DNA of 64,000 nucleotides, taken from contig NZ_CP025979.1 of assembly GCF_002900365.1 (NCBI RefSeq), forward strand, positions 4,607,323-4,671,322, written 5' to 3'. The stretch's first letter is position 1, and every line of letters begins with the position of its first letter. The DNA is from Escherichia marmotae. Lineage in GTDB: Bacteria > Pseudomonadota > Gammaproteobacteria > Enterobacterales > Enterobacteriaceae. The position numbers were made by a program, and so were the translations under genes. Shown here in pieces: positions 27,631 through 35,466 of this stretch. The notes beneath the pieces are model-generated. The model saw only the letters and a program-made list of their open reading frames with translations, was not told the DNA's origin and did not search any database.

Positions 27631-28551
27631 TTAAACGTATAACGACGCTTCACCCACCGGACGTGTTTTGAAGCGGCGGTGGATCCAGAGATATTGCTCC
27701 GGTGCACGCATAATCTCTTTCTCAATAACCTTGTTCATATAAGCGGCAGCCTGACATTCATCAGTCGGGTAACCTTCCATTTCTGGGGTGATATACAAAC
27801 GGTATCCGCTGTAATCGGCTTTTCGAACCATTGTCACAGTCAACATGGCGGAACCTGAAAGGCGAGACAATACGTAGGTGCCATTGGTTGTTGCGACATT
27901 TTCTACCGCAAAGAACGGGGCGAAGGAGCTACCCTTACGACCATAATCCTGGTCGGGGGCAAACCATACGGCTTCACCTTTTTTCAAAGCGCCGACAATA
28001 CCGCGCAGATTATTTCTGCCGATCATCGCTTTGTTAGAGCGCATGCGACCACGAGTCTGCACCCATTCCATCAACTGGTTATTATGCGGACGATAAGTTG
28101 CCATCATTGGCTGGCAAAGTCCCATTACGCGGCCACCCAGTTCCAGCGACATAAAATGTACGCCGACGACCATTACGCCACGATTTTGCATTTGTGCGCG
28201 TTGCAGGTTATCCAGGCCTTCGACATCAAACCACTTACGCACGCGACGATCGGGCCAGAACCACGCCATTCCGGTTTCAACCAGCGCCATACCAAGCGAG
28301 CGAAAGTTTTCGGCAATGATCTTCTCGCGTTCTTCAGAAGAATGCTGCGGGAAACAAAGTTCAAGGTTTTTACGCGCGATGGATTCGCGACGTTTCAGAA
28401 ATGGTCTGGCCATCGTGCCGATACGTGTGCCAAGAAAGCACAGAACAGGATAAGGAAGTTGTACCCAAAGCCAGAGTACGCCAAGACCAAACCACGTGAG
28501 CCAGTAGCGAGGATGGAGAAACTCGCGGGAAAATTTGCGTTGTGGAAACAT
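27631..28551 (-). CDS. lpxP: Kdo2-lipid IVA palmitoleoyltransferase
   Basis: 306 residues of the HtrB/LpxL family. One N-terminal membrane anchor (YWLTWFGLGVLWLWVQLPYP) precedes the catalytic HX4(D/E) box HFMSLE. It adds palmitoleate to lipid A in place of laurate at low temperature, on the inner face of the inner membrane. Confidence 0.95.
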   Translation of the reverse strand: MFPQRKFSREFLHPRYWLTWFGLGVLWLWVQLPYPVLCFLGTRIGTMARPFLKRRESIARKNLELCFPQHSSEEREKIIAENFRSLGMALVETGMAWFWPDRRVRKWFDVEGLDNLQRAQMQNRGVMVVGVHFMSLELGGRVMGLCQPMMATYRPHNNQLMEWVQTRGRMRSNKAMIGRNNLRGIVGALKKGEAVWFAPDQDYGRKGSSFAPFFAVENVATTNGTYVLSRLSGSAMLTVTMVRKADYSGYRLYITPEMEGYPTDECQAAAYMNKVIEKEIMRAPEQYLWIHRRFKTRPVGEASLYV

Positions 28552-28936
28552 AGTTACCTTCTGTAGATACTAATTGTTGTATCGCAGAAGATTCCATGTC
28601 GACAGCGGTACACTCAATATATTAGGCCATCATGTACGACAATGGTTCCTGTAAAGAGTGTTAAGACTAGCCAGGACAAAACCACGAGGAGCATGAATGC
28701 GGTACTTCTACTGTAACACTGGCAGATCGTTTTCAGCCACTTTTTATTAATCATGCTGAATAAATATTTTTCCACCTGACAAAGAACCGTTTGTAACACC
28801 TTGTTTTAACTCCACCGCTGGTCGGGTAAGAGAAGAATGTTGATAAATTGTTGCATAAATTGCAAGTATATAAGAATTGTCTTACTATAAAAGTAACTGA
28901 AGTTACAGGTTTTTTAGCACGGCAGGAGGTTGAGCT
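28552..28936. other. lpxP-yfdY intergenic region
   Basis: 385 bases, very AT-rich, with the divergent promoters of lpxP and yfdY. A 46-codon minus-strand frame (28614-28754) could encode a one-span membrane peptide but lacks a good ribosome site. Nothing else recognised. Confidence 0.4.
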
Positions 28937-29233
28937 ATGATTTATTTATGGATGTTTCTCGCGCTTTGCATTGTCTGTGTTAGTGGGTATATCGGTCAGG
29001 TACTGAATATAGCATCTGCCGTTTCTTCTTTTTTTGGCATGGTGATCCTTGCCGCACTCATTTATTACTTCACTATGTGGTTAACTGGCGGTAATGAGCT
29101 GGCAACGGGGATATTTATGTTTCTTGCCCCGGCTTGTGGCTTGATGATCCGCTTTGGTGGGGTATGGAAGGCGGTAATGAGGGGGAGATATGGTGTCCCC
29201 TGCAGACATCTACTTGAGGCGGCAGGGGATTGA
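28937..29233 (+). CDS. yfdY: DUF2545 membrane protein with frameshifted C-terminus
   Basis: The first 73 codons (MIYLWMFLALCIVCVSGYIG onward, to CGLMIRF) match YfdY, an 80-residue inner-membrane protein linked to biofilm in K-12. K-12 continues RFMVGYGRR and stops, as I remember it. Here two bases appear to be missing after CGCTTT, so the frame runs on for 25 new residues through the phage attachment core to a TGA at 29231. A good AGGAGG ribosome site precedes the ATG. The membrane part is intact, so the protein may still work. Confidence 0.8.
   Translation: MIYLWMFLALCIVCVSGYIGQVLNIASAVSSFFGMVILAALIYYFTMWLTGGNELATGIFMFLAPACGLMIRFGGVWKAVMRGRYGVPCRHLLEAAGD
29191..29205 (-). other. Prophage attachment core (tRNA-Arg 3' end copy)
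   Basis: TGGTGTCCCCTGCAG is the reverse complement of CTGCAGGGGACACCA, the 3' end of tRNA-Arg (argW). Sf6, HK620 and KplE1 integrate at argW, and torI begins close by, so this is most likely one prophage end. The intact tRNA and integrase should lie at the other end, beyond the window. Confidence 0.7.
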
Positions 29234-29278
29234 TTGGAATGGTGTTTTTTAGATGTGAGAAATATTTTACCCGCTATT

Positions 29279-29479
29279 TTACCCATTGGCGCGGCTTAAG
29301 AGCTTATTTTTGAATTCACAATGGTCACGATATAACCATCTTGCTCGCCCGTGGATAACTTTGGCTTTTGGCAGGTCGCCGGACTTAATCCGGTCATAGA
29401 TGAAGGTTTTACCGAAGCCAGTATCGGCCATGATGAATTTCAAATCAACCAGTGAATCAGGTTGTAGTTCGTGTTGCAT
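29279..29479 (-). CDS. torI: Excisionase / TorR inhibitor
   Basis: 66 residues, beginning MQHELQPDSLVDLKFIMADT and continuing with GFGKTFIYDRIKSGDLPKA; this matches TorI of the K-12 prophage KplE1 as I remember it. A small winged-helix DNA-binding protein. It directs excisive recombination at argW and also inhibits the TorR response regulator. Its position next to the attachment core is as expected. Confidence 0.93.
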   Translation of the reverse strand: MQHELQPDSLVDLKFIMADTGFGKTFIYDRIKSGDLPKAKVIHGRARWLYRDHCEFKNKLLSRANG

Positions 29480-29522
29480 GAGTGCTATCTCCGAATAGGG
29501 AATCGAACTTGCAAATCAGGCA

Positions 29523-29546
29523 ATAAAAAACCGCCATCAGGCGGCT
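29523..29546 (-). terminator. Terminator overlapping the end of the 55-residue gene
   Basis: On the minus strand CCGCCTGATGGCGG is followed by TTTTTTATTG. The stop codon of the 29537-29704 gene lies inside the hairpin. Confidence 0.75.
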
Positions 29547-29704
29547 TGGTGTTCTTTCAGTTCTTCAATTCGAATATTGGTTACGTCTGCATGTGCTATC
29601 TGCGCCCACAGCATCCAGTGGTCATAGCAGTCGTTGATGTTCTCTGCTTCGATAACTCTGTTGAATGGCTCTCCATTCCATTCACCTGTGACTCGGAAGT
29701 GCAT
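29537..29704 (-). CDS. Small conserved lambdoid early protein
   Basis: 55 residues, MHFRVTGEWNGEPFNRVIEA then ENINDCYDHWMLWAQIAHAD. Small proteins of this type lie just inside xis in lambda-like phages. It is probably made from the leftward early operon. Function unknown. Its reading frame ends within a terminator hairpin. Confidence 0.75.
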   Translation of the reverse strand: MHFRVTGEWNGEPFNRVIEAENINDCYDHWMLWAQIAHADVTNIRIEELKEHQAA

Positions 29705-29776
29705 TTATCATCTCCATAAAACAAAACTCGCCGTAGCGAGTTCAGATAAAAGAAATCCCCGCGAGTGCGAGGATTG

Positions 29777-30060
29777 TTATTCATTTCCGATATTTACCTT
29801 TATCGCGAACACCTTTACCGGCTTATCGCCGAAGTGCGGATGTGTGATTGTTTTCACTTCATATCCGTTATACGGGACGTCTATTCTGCGACTGGAATCG
29901 TCGCGCTTCGGATATCCCTTTGTGATAATCAGACGGTCATACACCCGGAACATAATTCGCTTATTCCAGTAGTCATTACACAGGCGATACTCTTCCGTTT
30001 TCTCCCCGCGAATCATGGCATCGAAGTATTCACCTTTGACGCAAGTTGCAGGTTAGCCAC
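29777..30060 (-). pseudogene. ASCH-domain protein, apparently frameshifted near its start
   Basis: From 30037 leftward the frame reads GEYFDAMIRGEKTEEYRLCN and on to VKTITHPHFGDKPVKVFAIK, a clear ASCH-domain protein. Its only in-frame ATG lies inside that conserved part. The natural start is the GTG at 30060, which overlaps the stop of the previous gene (GTGGCTAA) and begins MANLQLA in another frame. One missing base near 30038-30042 (GC-GTC for GCNGTC) separates the two frames. ASCH proteins bind RNA or nucleotides; the phage role is unknown. Downstream initiation could still give a shortened product. Confidence 0.7.
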
Positions 30061-30772
30061 GGTTAACCTCCTGCGGCGGTTTTGCTGCAAAATGCGCAAT
30101 ACCTTTATCCCAGATGGATTTTATGGTCGTCCACGTGACTGGTACTTTAATTTCAATTCGTCCGCTCCCGTCACAGGTATCGCAATCATCATCGCCAAAG
30201 CATTCCGGGCAGCTTATAAACGTAGTTTCTGAAAATTCACCGGATAGCACACCCTTAGCGCCGTTCTCAGCGGTTAGTTTCTTCGGCACTATAACCCAAC
30301 CATCCGGAGTTACCGGAGAGTTGCCACCGGGAATATTTTCCGGAATATTTTGTTGTGCGTTTTGTGGTTGTTCGGATTTACCATGAAGCATGGCGGCGCG
30401 GCAGGCGTTCCAGCCAGCTGTTCGCCCAAGCGCGTAAACTTCAGATGGCTCAAGATAATCAATGTCATGCCCGTCCTCATCGTCGTTCTCAGGTAATGCA
30501 GCAGGTACTACCGGTACTGGCGGAGCGGCGTAGACTTCAATAATCCCATTATCAATAGGCCATTCTCCATCCTTGAGATAGTCACTTGTGCCGTCAACTT
30601 GCTGTTCAGCAATGTGGAATGCACCAACTGGCTCTGCCTCAAGCGAGGCCAGTGCAATTCGTGCCAGTTCCCTAAGATTTTCGCTATATGGTGAAGTATT
30701 ATCACGATTGATTATGTGATTAGCTGTATCTATGAGAACTTGCTTTTGTTTTTCTCTGTTCATAGTGGTCAT
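30053..30772 (-). CDS. Ea22-like early protein with Cys-rich motif
   Basis: 239 residues from the ATG at 30772, which follows GGAGAG. An earlier in-frame start at 30814 would overlap the previous gene. It resembles the Ea22/Ead group of lambdoid early proteins: charged, with a region VYALGRTAGWNACRAAM seen in many of them, and a C-terminal CPECFGDDDCDTCDGSGR that looks like a zinc ribbon. Function unknown. The stop overlaps the start of the ASCH gene. Confidence 0.7.
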   Translation of the reverse strand: MTTMNREKQKQVLIDTANHIINRDNTSPYSENLRELARIALASLEAEPVGAFHIAEQQVDGTSDYLKDGEWPIDNGIIEVYAAPPVPVVPAALPENDDEDGHDIDYLEPSEVYALGRTAGWNACRAAMLHGKSEQPQNAQQNIPENIPGGNSPVTPDGWVIVPKKLTAENGAKGVLSGEFSETTFISCPECFGDDDCDTCDGSGRIEIKVPVTWTTIKSIWDKGIAHFAAKPPQEVNRG

Positions 30773-30773
30773 C

Positions 30774-31325
30774 TCACTCTCCTTTGATGCGAATGCCAGC
30801 GGCGCGGGAATCATTCCATCGCTTTACTTCTTCACGAATTACGTCAATGCATTCTTTCGAATCCATTAGGTAATCTTCATCAAAAAGACGTTCCTGTTCG
30901 TTTTCTATCGCAACAATGATTGCTTCAACTAACTTTTGTGCCTGAGAACCACTTTCTAACTCTGCTATGCGCTTACTTCCATCCGCGATTACTCCCTCGT
31001 AATACTCACGCTGCTCGTTGAGTTTTGATTTTGTCTCCTCAAGCTCAACACGCAGCTTCCCAACCGTAAGAGCAATATCCTCGTTCTCCTGATCGCGGCT
31101 TTTGATGTATTGCAGGTTTCTTTCCCGCTCATCCAGCAGTGCCAGCACGGTTTCTGGTCCGGTCAGAAATTTGAAGGCGTTGAGCGCATCAATATCCACA
31201 CCGTAATCTTTAAGTTCCTGTTCACTTAACAAATCATCATCAACTGGCAACATTAACAGGTGTTCCATTGCTGAAGTTGCACGTTCTGTCGCCTCACGCA
31301 GTGCCTGGTAATTAATTTCGCTCAC
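30774..31325 (-). CDS. Ea22-like coiled-coil phage protein
   Basis: 183 residues, strongly charged. It begins MSEINYQALREATERATSAM, an Ea22-type start, and has a long predicted coiled coil (TVGKLRVELEETKSKLNEQR). Function unknown. It overlaps the preceding gene stop by four bases (ATGA), so translation is coupled. Confidence 0.7.
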   Translation of the reverse strand: MSEINYQALREATERATSAMEHLLMLPVDDDLLSEQELKDYGVDIDALNAFKFLTGPETVLALLDERERNLQYIKSRDQENEDIALTVGKLRVELEETKSKLNEQREYYEGVIADGSKRIAELESGSQAQKLVEAIIVAIENEQERLFDEDYLMDSKECIDVIREEVKRWNDSRAAGIRIKGE

Positions 31326-31753
31326 TGGTTGCCTCCTTTGCGAAGCTCAGCGGCGAAGGCTACTGCGTGATCATGATGTTCAAGTGTGTATGCACACTCA
31401 GCAAACATCTCCACACCCTGCGCCCGCACATCCGCCAGGAAAGCGTCGGTGGCTGGGATTTCAGTAACATCATCTTCCCATTCGCTAAACTCCTCACGAC
31501 AAAAGTCATTAAATTCCTTCTCAGATTGCTTAAGCGAGGCATTTTCAGCAGCCATCTTCGCGCATTTAGCCTCAAGGTTATCAATCGTGATTCCAGCAGA
31601 ACGACACTCCCGCAACGCCGTTTCCAGTTTTGATTCAAGTTCACCGAACTTACGGACAAGATATTCAGCGTTTGTTTCGTTAACCTTTAAATCTCGTGGG
31701 ATGCATTTACCTTTCAGAAAACCATCCATCTCAATTAGTGACACTTGTTTCAT
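31322..31753 (-). CDS. Hypothetical early phage protein
   Basis: 143 residues from the ATG at 31753, which overlaps the previous stop (ATGA). The centre (VRKFGELESKLETALRECRS, then AKCAKMAAENASLKQSEKEF) is coiled-coil. The C-terminal part ATDAFLADVRAQGVEMFAEC is common in lambdoid early-region proteins. Function unknown. Confidence 0.65.
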   Translation of the reverse strand: MKQVSLIEMDGFLKGKCIPRDLKVNETNAEYLVRKFGELESKLETALRECRSAGITIDNLEAKCAKMAAENASLKQSEKEFNDFCREEFSEWEDDVTEIPATDAFLADVRAQGVEMFAECAYTLEHHDHAVAFAAELRKGGNQ

Positions 31754-31914
31754 TTCTTCCCACTCCGCCACATCGCATTCAGATATTTGTTTTGATTCAC
31801 TGATGGAAACGAGTTTCGCTTAAGTAATTCCTCTCTCGATGGCATTGGCTTTACGCGTTGGCGAATAATCATTTCTGCCGGAAGAATGCCGGGATTGTAT
31901 GCAAGCCCTCTCAT
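31750..31914 (-). CDS. Small lambdoid early protein (possibly DUF2737-like)
   Basis: 54 residues: MRGLAYNPGILPAEMIIRQR then VKPMPSREELLKRNSFPSVN. A small basic protein that I recall from many lambdoid phages at this position. Function unknown. Coupled by ATGA to the next gene. Confidence 0.7.
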   Translation of the reverse strand: MRGLAYNPGILPAEMIIRQRVKPMPSREELLKRNSFPSVNQNKYLNAMWRSGKK

Positions 31915-31930
31915 GGTAAATTCCTCTTTG

Positions 31931-32245
31931 TTAATTTATTTGTATGCCTGTTCTCTCTTCATCGAGTTTTTTTAGCTTGTATCGCATAGCTCTCACTGAA
32001 TAAATTGAGCGGCAGGTTGCAATTGCTATTTCTTCTGCGGAGAACTTACCGAAAAGTGATACTTCGGCTCTTGTCCATCGTCTTCCACGAAGTCGGCTAA
32101 CAATGTCAGCGCCAATCCTTGTTGCTTTCGCCATTACTGCTTTTTCAGTCCTTTCCAGTTTTTCAGCGATAACTTCAACTGGCATTGTCGCCGCTACCTC
32201 GCGCAAGAAATCGACTTCCCATTTCTCCCATGGAGTCTTTTTCAT
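31931..32245 (-). CDS. Small putative DNA-binding early protein
   Basis: 104 residues, basic. Two short helix-turn-helix-like repeats are visible: PWEKWEVDFLREVAATMPVE with AEKLERTEKAVMAKATRIG, and RRWTRAEVSLFGKFSAEEIA with ATCRSIYSVRAMRYKL. That layout resembles Myb/SANT-type repeats. No function known to me. Confidence 0.65.
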   Translation of the reverse strand: MKKTPWEKWEVDFLREVAATMPVEVIAEKLERTEKAVMAKATRIGADIVSRLRGRRWTRAEVSLFGKFSAEEIAIATCRSIYSVRAMRYKLKKLDEERTGIQIN

Positions 32246-32256
32246 AGTCGATACCG

Positions 32257-32745
32257 TTATTTGATAAGAAGTGAAGGTTTCCCAACTTTGAGTTGAGCGC
32301 CGGGGATATTTATTCCTGCTTTTAGTTGGTGTTTGATTGCCAGTTTGTCGGCTTTAATTGTCGTTTCAAACTCAACGTATTCAGGAGGAAGGGCGCTTGA
32401 GTCGATGATTTCTACAGTTTCTGACGGTTTGCGGATTGTTACCTGGTGAATACCTGCTCGAATCTTTTTCTTGCCAACCATTTCAAGCGATGACGCTATA
32501 TACGCCATAATGCTATCAATCTTATTTTGAATTACTGCTGCTCGTTCATTCAGTGACTTTGCCTCTTCCTTGAGGCGTTCAGCATAACCAGACTCATTTT
32601 TAATAATGGCAAGAAGTTGCTCTATTTTATCGGTAAATTCTCCTTCCATGCCTTCTATTGTGTCAGCAATCATCTCTGGTTCTAAATCTGAATCCATCAA
32701 TTTTGCGTATTCATTGGCAATTTCATACAGTTTGCTCACTGGCAA
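32257..32745 (-). CDS. Gp157-family phage protein
   Basis: 162 residues, beginning MPVSKLYEIANEYAKLMDSD, with the coiled-coil and the segment IRAGIHQVTIRKPSETVEI that define the Gp157 family. Members lie beside recombination genes and have been linked to phage resistance in Streptococcus. It overlaps the end of the RecT gene by 23 bases. Confidence 0.8.
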   Translation of the reverse strand: MPVSKLYEIANEYAKLMDSDLEPEMIADTIEGMEGEFTDKIEQLLAIIKNESGYAERLKEEAKSLNERAAVIQNKIDSIMAYIASSLEMVGKKKIRAGIHQVTIRKPSETVEIIDSSALPPEYVEFETTIKADKLAIKHQLKAGINIPGAQLKVGKPSLLIK

Positions 32746-33625
32746 CCTCCAGTTTCGCTTTGCATTCTATGTAAATGGCTTGTACGTTCTGCTGCAATTT
32801 CATTCCAGATGTCAGGCGATATGCTTCTGCAAAATATCGCTTCAAATCATCCATGTTTTCTGCCTGAGCCATTTCATCACAAAGAAGTTGTGCTTTATCC
32901 GTTATTTCCTGCTGGCGTATCCGTTCATCTTCGCGGATATCTTCCTCTGATTTGTGCGGCATAACTGGTTCCTGATGCATACCTTCATCTTCGTTAAGTA
33001 GGTGAATGGCATTATCCAGTCGCTGGGCTTTAGGCCAGTATTTGCTGGCGCGTTTAACTATTGTTTTACGCGCCATCTCTTCCCAGAATGTCTTCCACGG
33101 TCCATTCTTTGCCTTGCTCGTTGCTTCCACAGCTTTAATTTCTGCCAGACTCATTTCTTCAGTGAGGTAGTCACCATCTGCTGTTTTAACCGTACAATAA
33201 CCACCAACAATAGAGCCTCGCTCACCAAATGCGTTGTATTTGTGGGTTGGTGCTGAATCAAGGCCGTTTGATTCATAGGTGTCGTTTGAGTACACCAGTT
33301 TGCATTGCCCCCACTTAATTGATCCTGTCGACTGTGCAAGGTGAAGTAATCCCATATAGCTGATATCAAGGCAAACCATGCCGTCGCGCGGAACCAGATA
33401 AGCCAGTTTGCTGGCCGGGTTTAAGGTGATGCCGATCGCCGCAACATTGATGATGGCGTTCTGTGCGCTGGTTGGATTTGCCAGTGCTGTTTTAGCCAGG
33501 TAATCATTTTTCTGGAAATACTGAATTGCAAACTGGCTTTCCTTAGCCCATGTCACCGTCTGTTCAGTCAATGCTCCGCAGAATAACTGCTCTTGCTGTT
33601 TAACGAATTCAACGATATTGCTCAT
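32723..33625 (-). CDS. RecT-family single-strand annealing protein
   Basis: 300 residues. NAAIGITLNPASKLAYLVPR (here with AAIGI), CLDISYMGLLHLAQSTG and MARKTIVKRASKYWP are RecT signatures. It anneals complementary DNA strands during phage recombination and circularisation. P22 uses Erf in this position. No matching exonuclease gene lies nearby. It overlaps the preceding stop by four bases. Confidence 0.9.
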   Translation of the reverse strand: MSNIVEFVKQQEQLFCGALTEQTVTWAKESQFAIQYFQKNDYLAKTALANPTSAQNAIINVAAIGITLNPASKLAYLVPRDGMVCLDISYMGLLHLAQSTGSIKWGQCKLVYSNDTYESNGLDSAPTHKYNAFGERGSIVGGYCTVKTADGDYLTEEMSLAEIKAVEATSKAKNGPWKTFWEEMARKTIVKRASKYWPKAQRLDNAIHLLNEDEGMHQEPVMPHKSEEDIREDERIRQQEITDKAQLLCDEMAQAENMDDLKRYFAEAYRLTSGMKLQQNVQAIYIECKAKLEVASEQTV

Positions 33626-33933
33626 GCTGCTTCTCCAAAAATGTGTCTGCGTTTGAATATTGCGAAGGCATATTCAGCCTTAACTCTTTCGGTTATTGCA
33701 TCCCAGAACCATTCAGCGGCTTTTTCCTGATAGTTACAGTCATCATCTTCCAGCCAGTCGATAGCGTCCTTAGTGTGTTCATCTGGTTTATATGAGCGAA
33801 GCATTTCGCTTATTGGGTCGCAACGTTTGCAGAGGCGATCAACTTCACTGTTGATTCGTTCGTAATCTTCATCAGTAAAACTTGCGATTATTTGCGATAT
33901 TTCACGCTTATCATTCAGAGTCAGAATCATCAT
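33622..33933 (-). CDS. Hypothetical early phage protein
   Basis: 103 residues, acidic (MMILTLNDKREISQIIASFT, WLEDDDCNYQEKAAEWFWDA). GGAGA precedes the ATG. A start one codon later is equally possible. Function unknown. Coupled to recT. Confidence 0.65.
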   Translation of the reverse strand: MMILTLNDKREISQIIASFTDEDYERINSEVDRLCKRCDPISEMLRSYKPDEHTKDAIDWLEDDDCNYQEKAAEWFWDAITERVKAEYAFAIFKRRHIFGEAA

Positions 33934-34018
33934 CTTTCTCCTGTTCTTTGTGCTGATTGAGCATTTTGTTCATCTGACGAATGAATTCTTCGTCTGACCA
34001 GTTATCTGTAAAACTCAT
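33911..34018 (-). CDS. 35-residue early phage protein
   Basis: MSFTDNWSDEEFIRQMNKML then NQHKEQEKDDDSDSE, acidic at its end. Coupled on both sides: its ATG overlaps the stop of the cIII-like gene, and its end overlaps the next gene. Function unknown. Confidence 0.65.
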   Translation of the reverse strand: MSFTDNWSDEEFIRQMNKMLNQHKEQEKDDDSDSE

Positions 34019-34185
34019 GGACGGCCTTGTTGTTTCAAAATATCCCAAAGCTTTTCGAGCAAGCTTTTCATTCTTGGTTGTTTAAAGTCTGCTCCGGTTA
34101 AAATGTTTTTTCGTGAATGCTGTACCGATAAAATCGGGTTGAAAGGGCGAACCGATGCCGCCCCTGCAATAGCGAACTGTTGCAT
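34015..34185 (-). CDS. cIII-like regulator of lysogeny
   Basis: 56 residues: MQQFAIAGAASVRPFNPILS ... MKSLLEKLWDILKQQGRP. The MQ-AIAG start and the amphipathic C-terminal helix resemble lambda CIII, which inhibits the host protease FtsH and so protects CII. It lies where cIII is expected, left of N, and a cII gene is present. Confidence 0.7.
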   Translation of the reverse strand: MQQFAIAGAASVRPFNPILSVQHSRKNILTGADFKQPRMKSLLEKLWDILKQQGRP

Positions 34186-34260
34186 AGGATGCTCCTTCTG
34201 TTTGATTGCATAACGAAAACGCCTCGAGTGAAGCGTTATTGGTATGCGGTAAAGCCGCGC

Positions 34261-34572
34261 TTAGGCGGCTGATGTTTCTTCTTTCAGGCTTTCGAGATAT
34301 TTACGTGGGTCGTCGTAACATTGGCATTCGCTGTACCAATCCACCCAGCGATCAGTAAGCCCCATTTCTGATAAATCTTCATCGGTAAGGCTCTCATCCC
34401 ACATCTCAAGGCCGTTAGCATTGCAGTAGTCAGGCTTGATGTTGTTGTCATACTGAAAGGCGTCATAATCAGCCAGTGCATCCATCAGGCGAACACCCTC
34501 TTCAACACTTGCCACTTCTACAATGAACGGCTTCATAGGTACTTGCGGGATATGCCAGACACGTAATTTCAT
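34261..34572 (-). CDS. Hypothetical acidic early protein
   Basis: 103 residues: MKLRVWHIPQVPMKPFIVEV, then an acidic body with NANGLEMWDESLTDEDLSEM and WYSECQCYDDPRKYL. Resembles proteins of other lambdoid early regions, without a known role. A terminator hairpin lies just before its start, so expression from pL would need N antitermination. Confidence 0.65.
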   Translation of the reverse strand: MKLRVWHIPQVPMKPFIVEVASVEEGVRLMDALADYDAFQYDNNIKPDYCNANGLEMWDESLTDEDLSEMGLTDRWVDWYSECQCYDDPRKYLESLKEETSAA

Positions 34573-34584
34573 ATTTCCTCCGTC

Positions 34585-34612
34585 AAAAAAATTGCCCTCA
34601 ATCTGAGGGCAA
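34585..34612 (-). terminator. Leftward early terminator (tL-type)
   Basis: On the minus strand TTGCCCTCA-GAT-TGAGGGCAA is followed by seven T. It lies between the membrane protein gene and the gene at 34261, downstream of nutL. Confidence 0.85.
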
Positions 34613-34731
34613 AGAAGATTTCCAATAATCAGAACAAGTCGGCTCCTGTTTAGTTACGAGCGACATTGCTCCGTGTATTCACTCGTTGGAATGAATACAC
34701 AGTGCAGTGTTTATTCTGTTGTTTATGCCAA

Positions 34732-34755
34732 AAATAAAGGCCGACTATGCGGCCT
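34732..34755 (-). terminator. Leftward early terminator after the membrane protein gene
   Basis: On the minus strand AGGCCG-CATAGT-CGGCCT is followed by TTATTTTT, starting five bases after the stop of the gene at 34760. Confidence 0.75.
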
Positions 34756-34759
34756 AAAA

Positions 34760-35125
34760 TTACTTAACCAATGATGCTGCATATTCGATAAGGTAAAGCT
34801 TTGGAGCTAGCCAAATTTTCAACCAGTCGAAATAATTGAAGAAAACAACAATAGAAGTAATCGCTATTCCTGATGTGACAAGTAGCGATAAAATAACGAC
34901 ATCCGCATCATCTCCTTTATTCCATGCAAAAATCATCAGATAAACACATGCTATAATCACCAATACACAGAGAGCCTGAATCCCAGCTGATGATACGGCG
35001 TGCCACATCAAAAGCTGATGTATGACATCAGGAATCTGTACTTGGCTAAATGAAACAGCCGCATCTATTCCATTGCTGGCTTTTTGCAGTAGTTCTACGA
35101 GAATCTTGTTTGCTTGTTCTTCCAT
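34760..35125 (-). CDS. Phage inner-membrane protein in the sieB position
   Basis: 121 residues with three hydrophobic segments: about 43-68 (SSAGIQALCVLVIIACVYLM), 74-96 (VVILSLLVTSGIAITSIVVF) and a shorter one near the C-terminus. It is not visibly similar to lambda or P22 SieB, but it sits next to N where those phages keep superinfection-exclusion genes. A role in exclusion is inferred from position only. Confidence 0.7.
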   Translation of the reverse strand: MEEQANKILVELLQKASNGIDAAVSFSQVQIPDVIHQLLMWHAVSSAGIQALCVLVIIACVYLMIFAWNKGDDADVVILSLLVTSGIAITSIVVFFNYFDWLKIWLAPKLYLIEYAASLVK

Positions 35126-35133
35126 ATCTCACC

Positions 35134-35466
35134 TCAATCGTAATAAGCTGGAATTGATTTTCCGCGTTGCTTCTGGCGGCCTGAGCAAGTCACACCCATT
35201 TCACTGCGTGGCTTGCTGTACCATGTGCGCTGATTCTTGCGCTCAATACGTTGCAGGTTGCTTTCAATCTGTTCGTGGTATTCAGCCAGCACTGTAAGGT
35301 CTATCGGATTCAGTGCGCTTTCTACTCGTGATTTCGGTTTGCGATTCAGCGAGAGAATAGGGCGGTTAACTGGTTTTGCGCTTACCCCAACCAACAGGGG
35401 ATTTGCTGCTTTCCATTGAGCCTGTTTCTCTGCGCGACGTTCGCGGCGGCGTGTTTGTGCATCCAT
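35134..35466 (-). CDS. N: Lambda-type N antitermination protein
   Basis: 110 residues from the ATG at 35466; the frame remains open upstream to 35598. The arginine-rich boxB-binding motif MDAQTRRRERRAEKQAQWKA is at the N-terminus and the body (PLLVGVSAKPVNRPILSLN) matches lambda N as I remember it. It binds nut RNA with NusA and lets polymerase pass early terminators. Matching nutL and nutR sites are present. Confidence 0.96.
   Translation of the reverse strand: MDAQTRRRERRAEKQAQWKAANPLLVGVSAKPVNRPILSLNRKPKSRVESALNPIDLTVLAEYHEQIESNLQRIERKNQRTWYSKPRSEMGVTCSGRQKQRGKSIPAYYD

Noticed and set aside
28614..28754. 46-codon minus-strand frame with one hydrophobic span between lpxP and yfdY
   Set aside because: No ribosome site at useful spacing and no recognised family. 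It remains a weak possibility only.
29596..29784. 62-codon minus-strand frame overlapping the 55-residue phage gene
   Set aside because: It overlaps 29537-29704 in another frame; the 55-residue frame has the more natural protein sequence.
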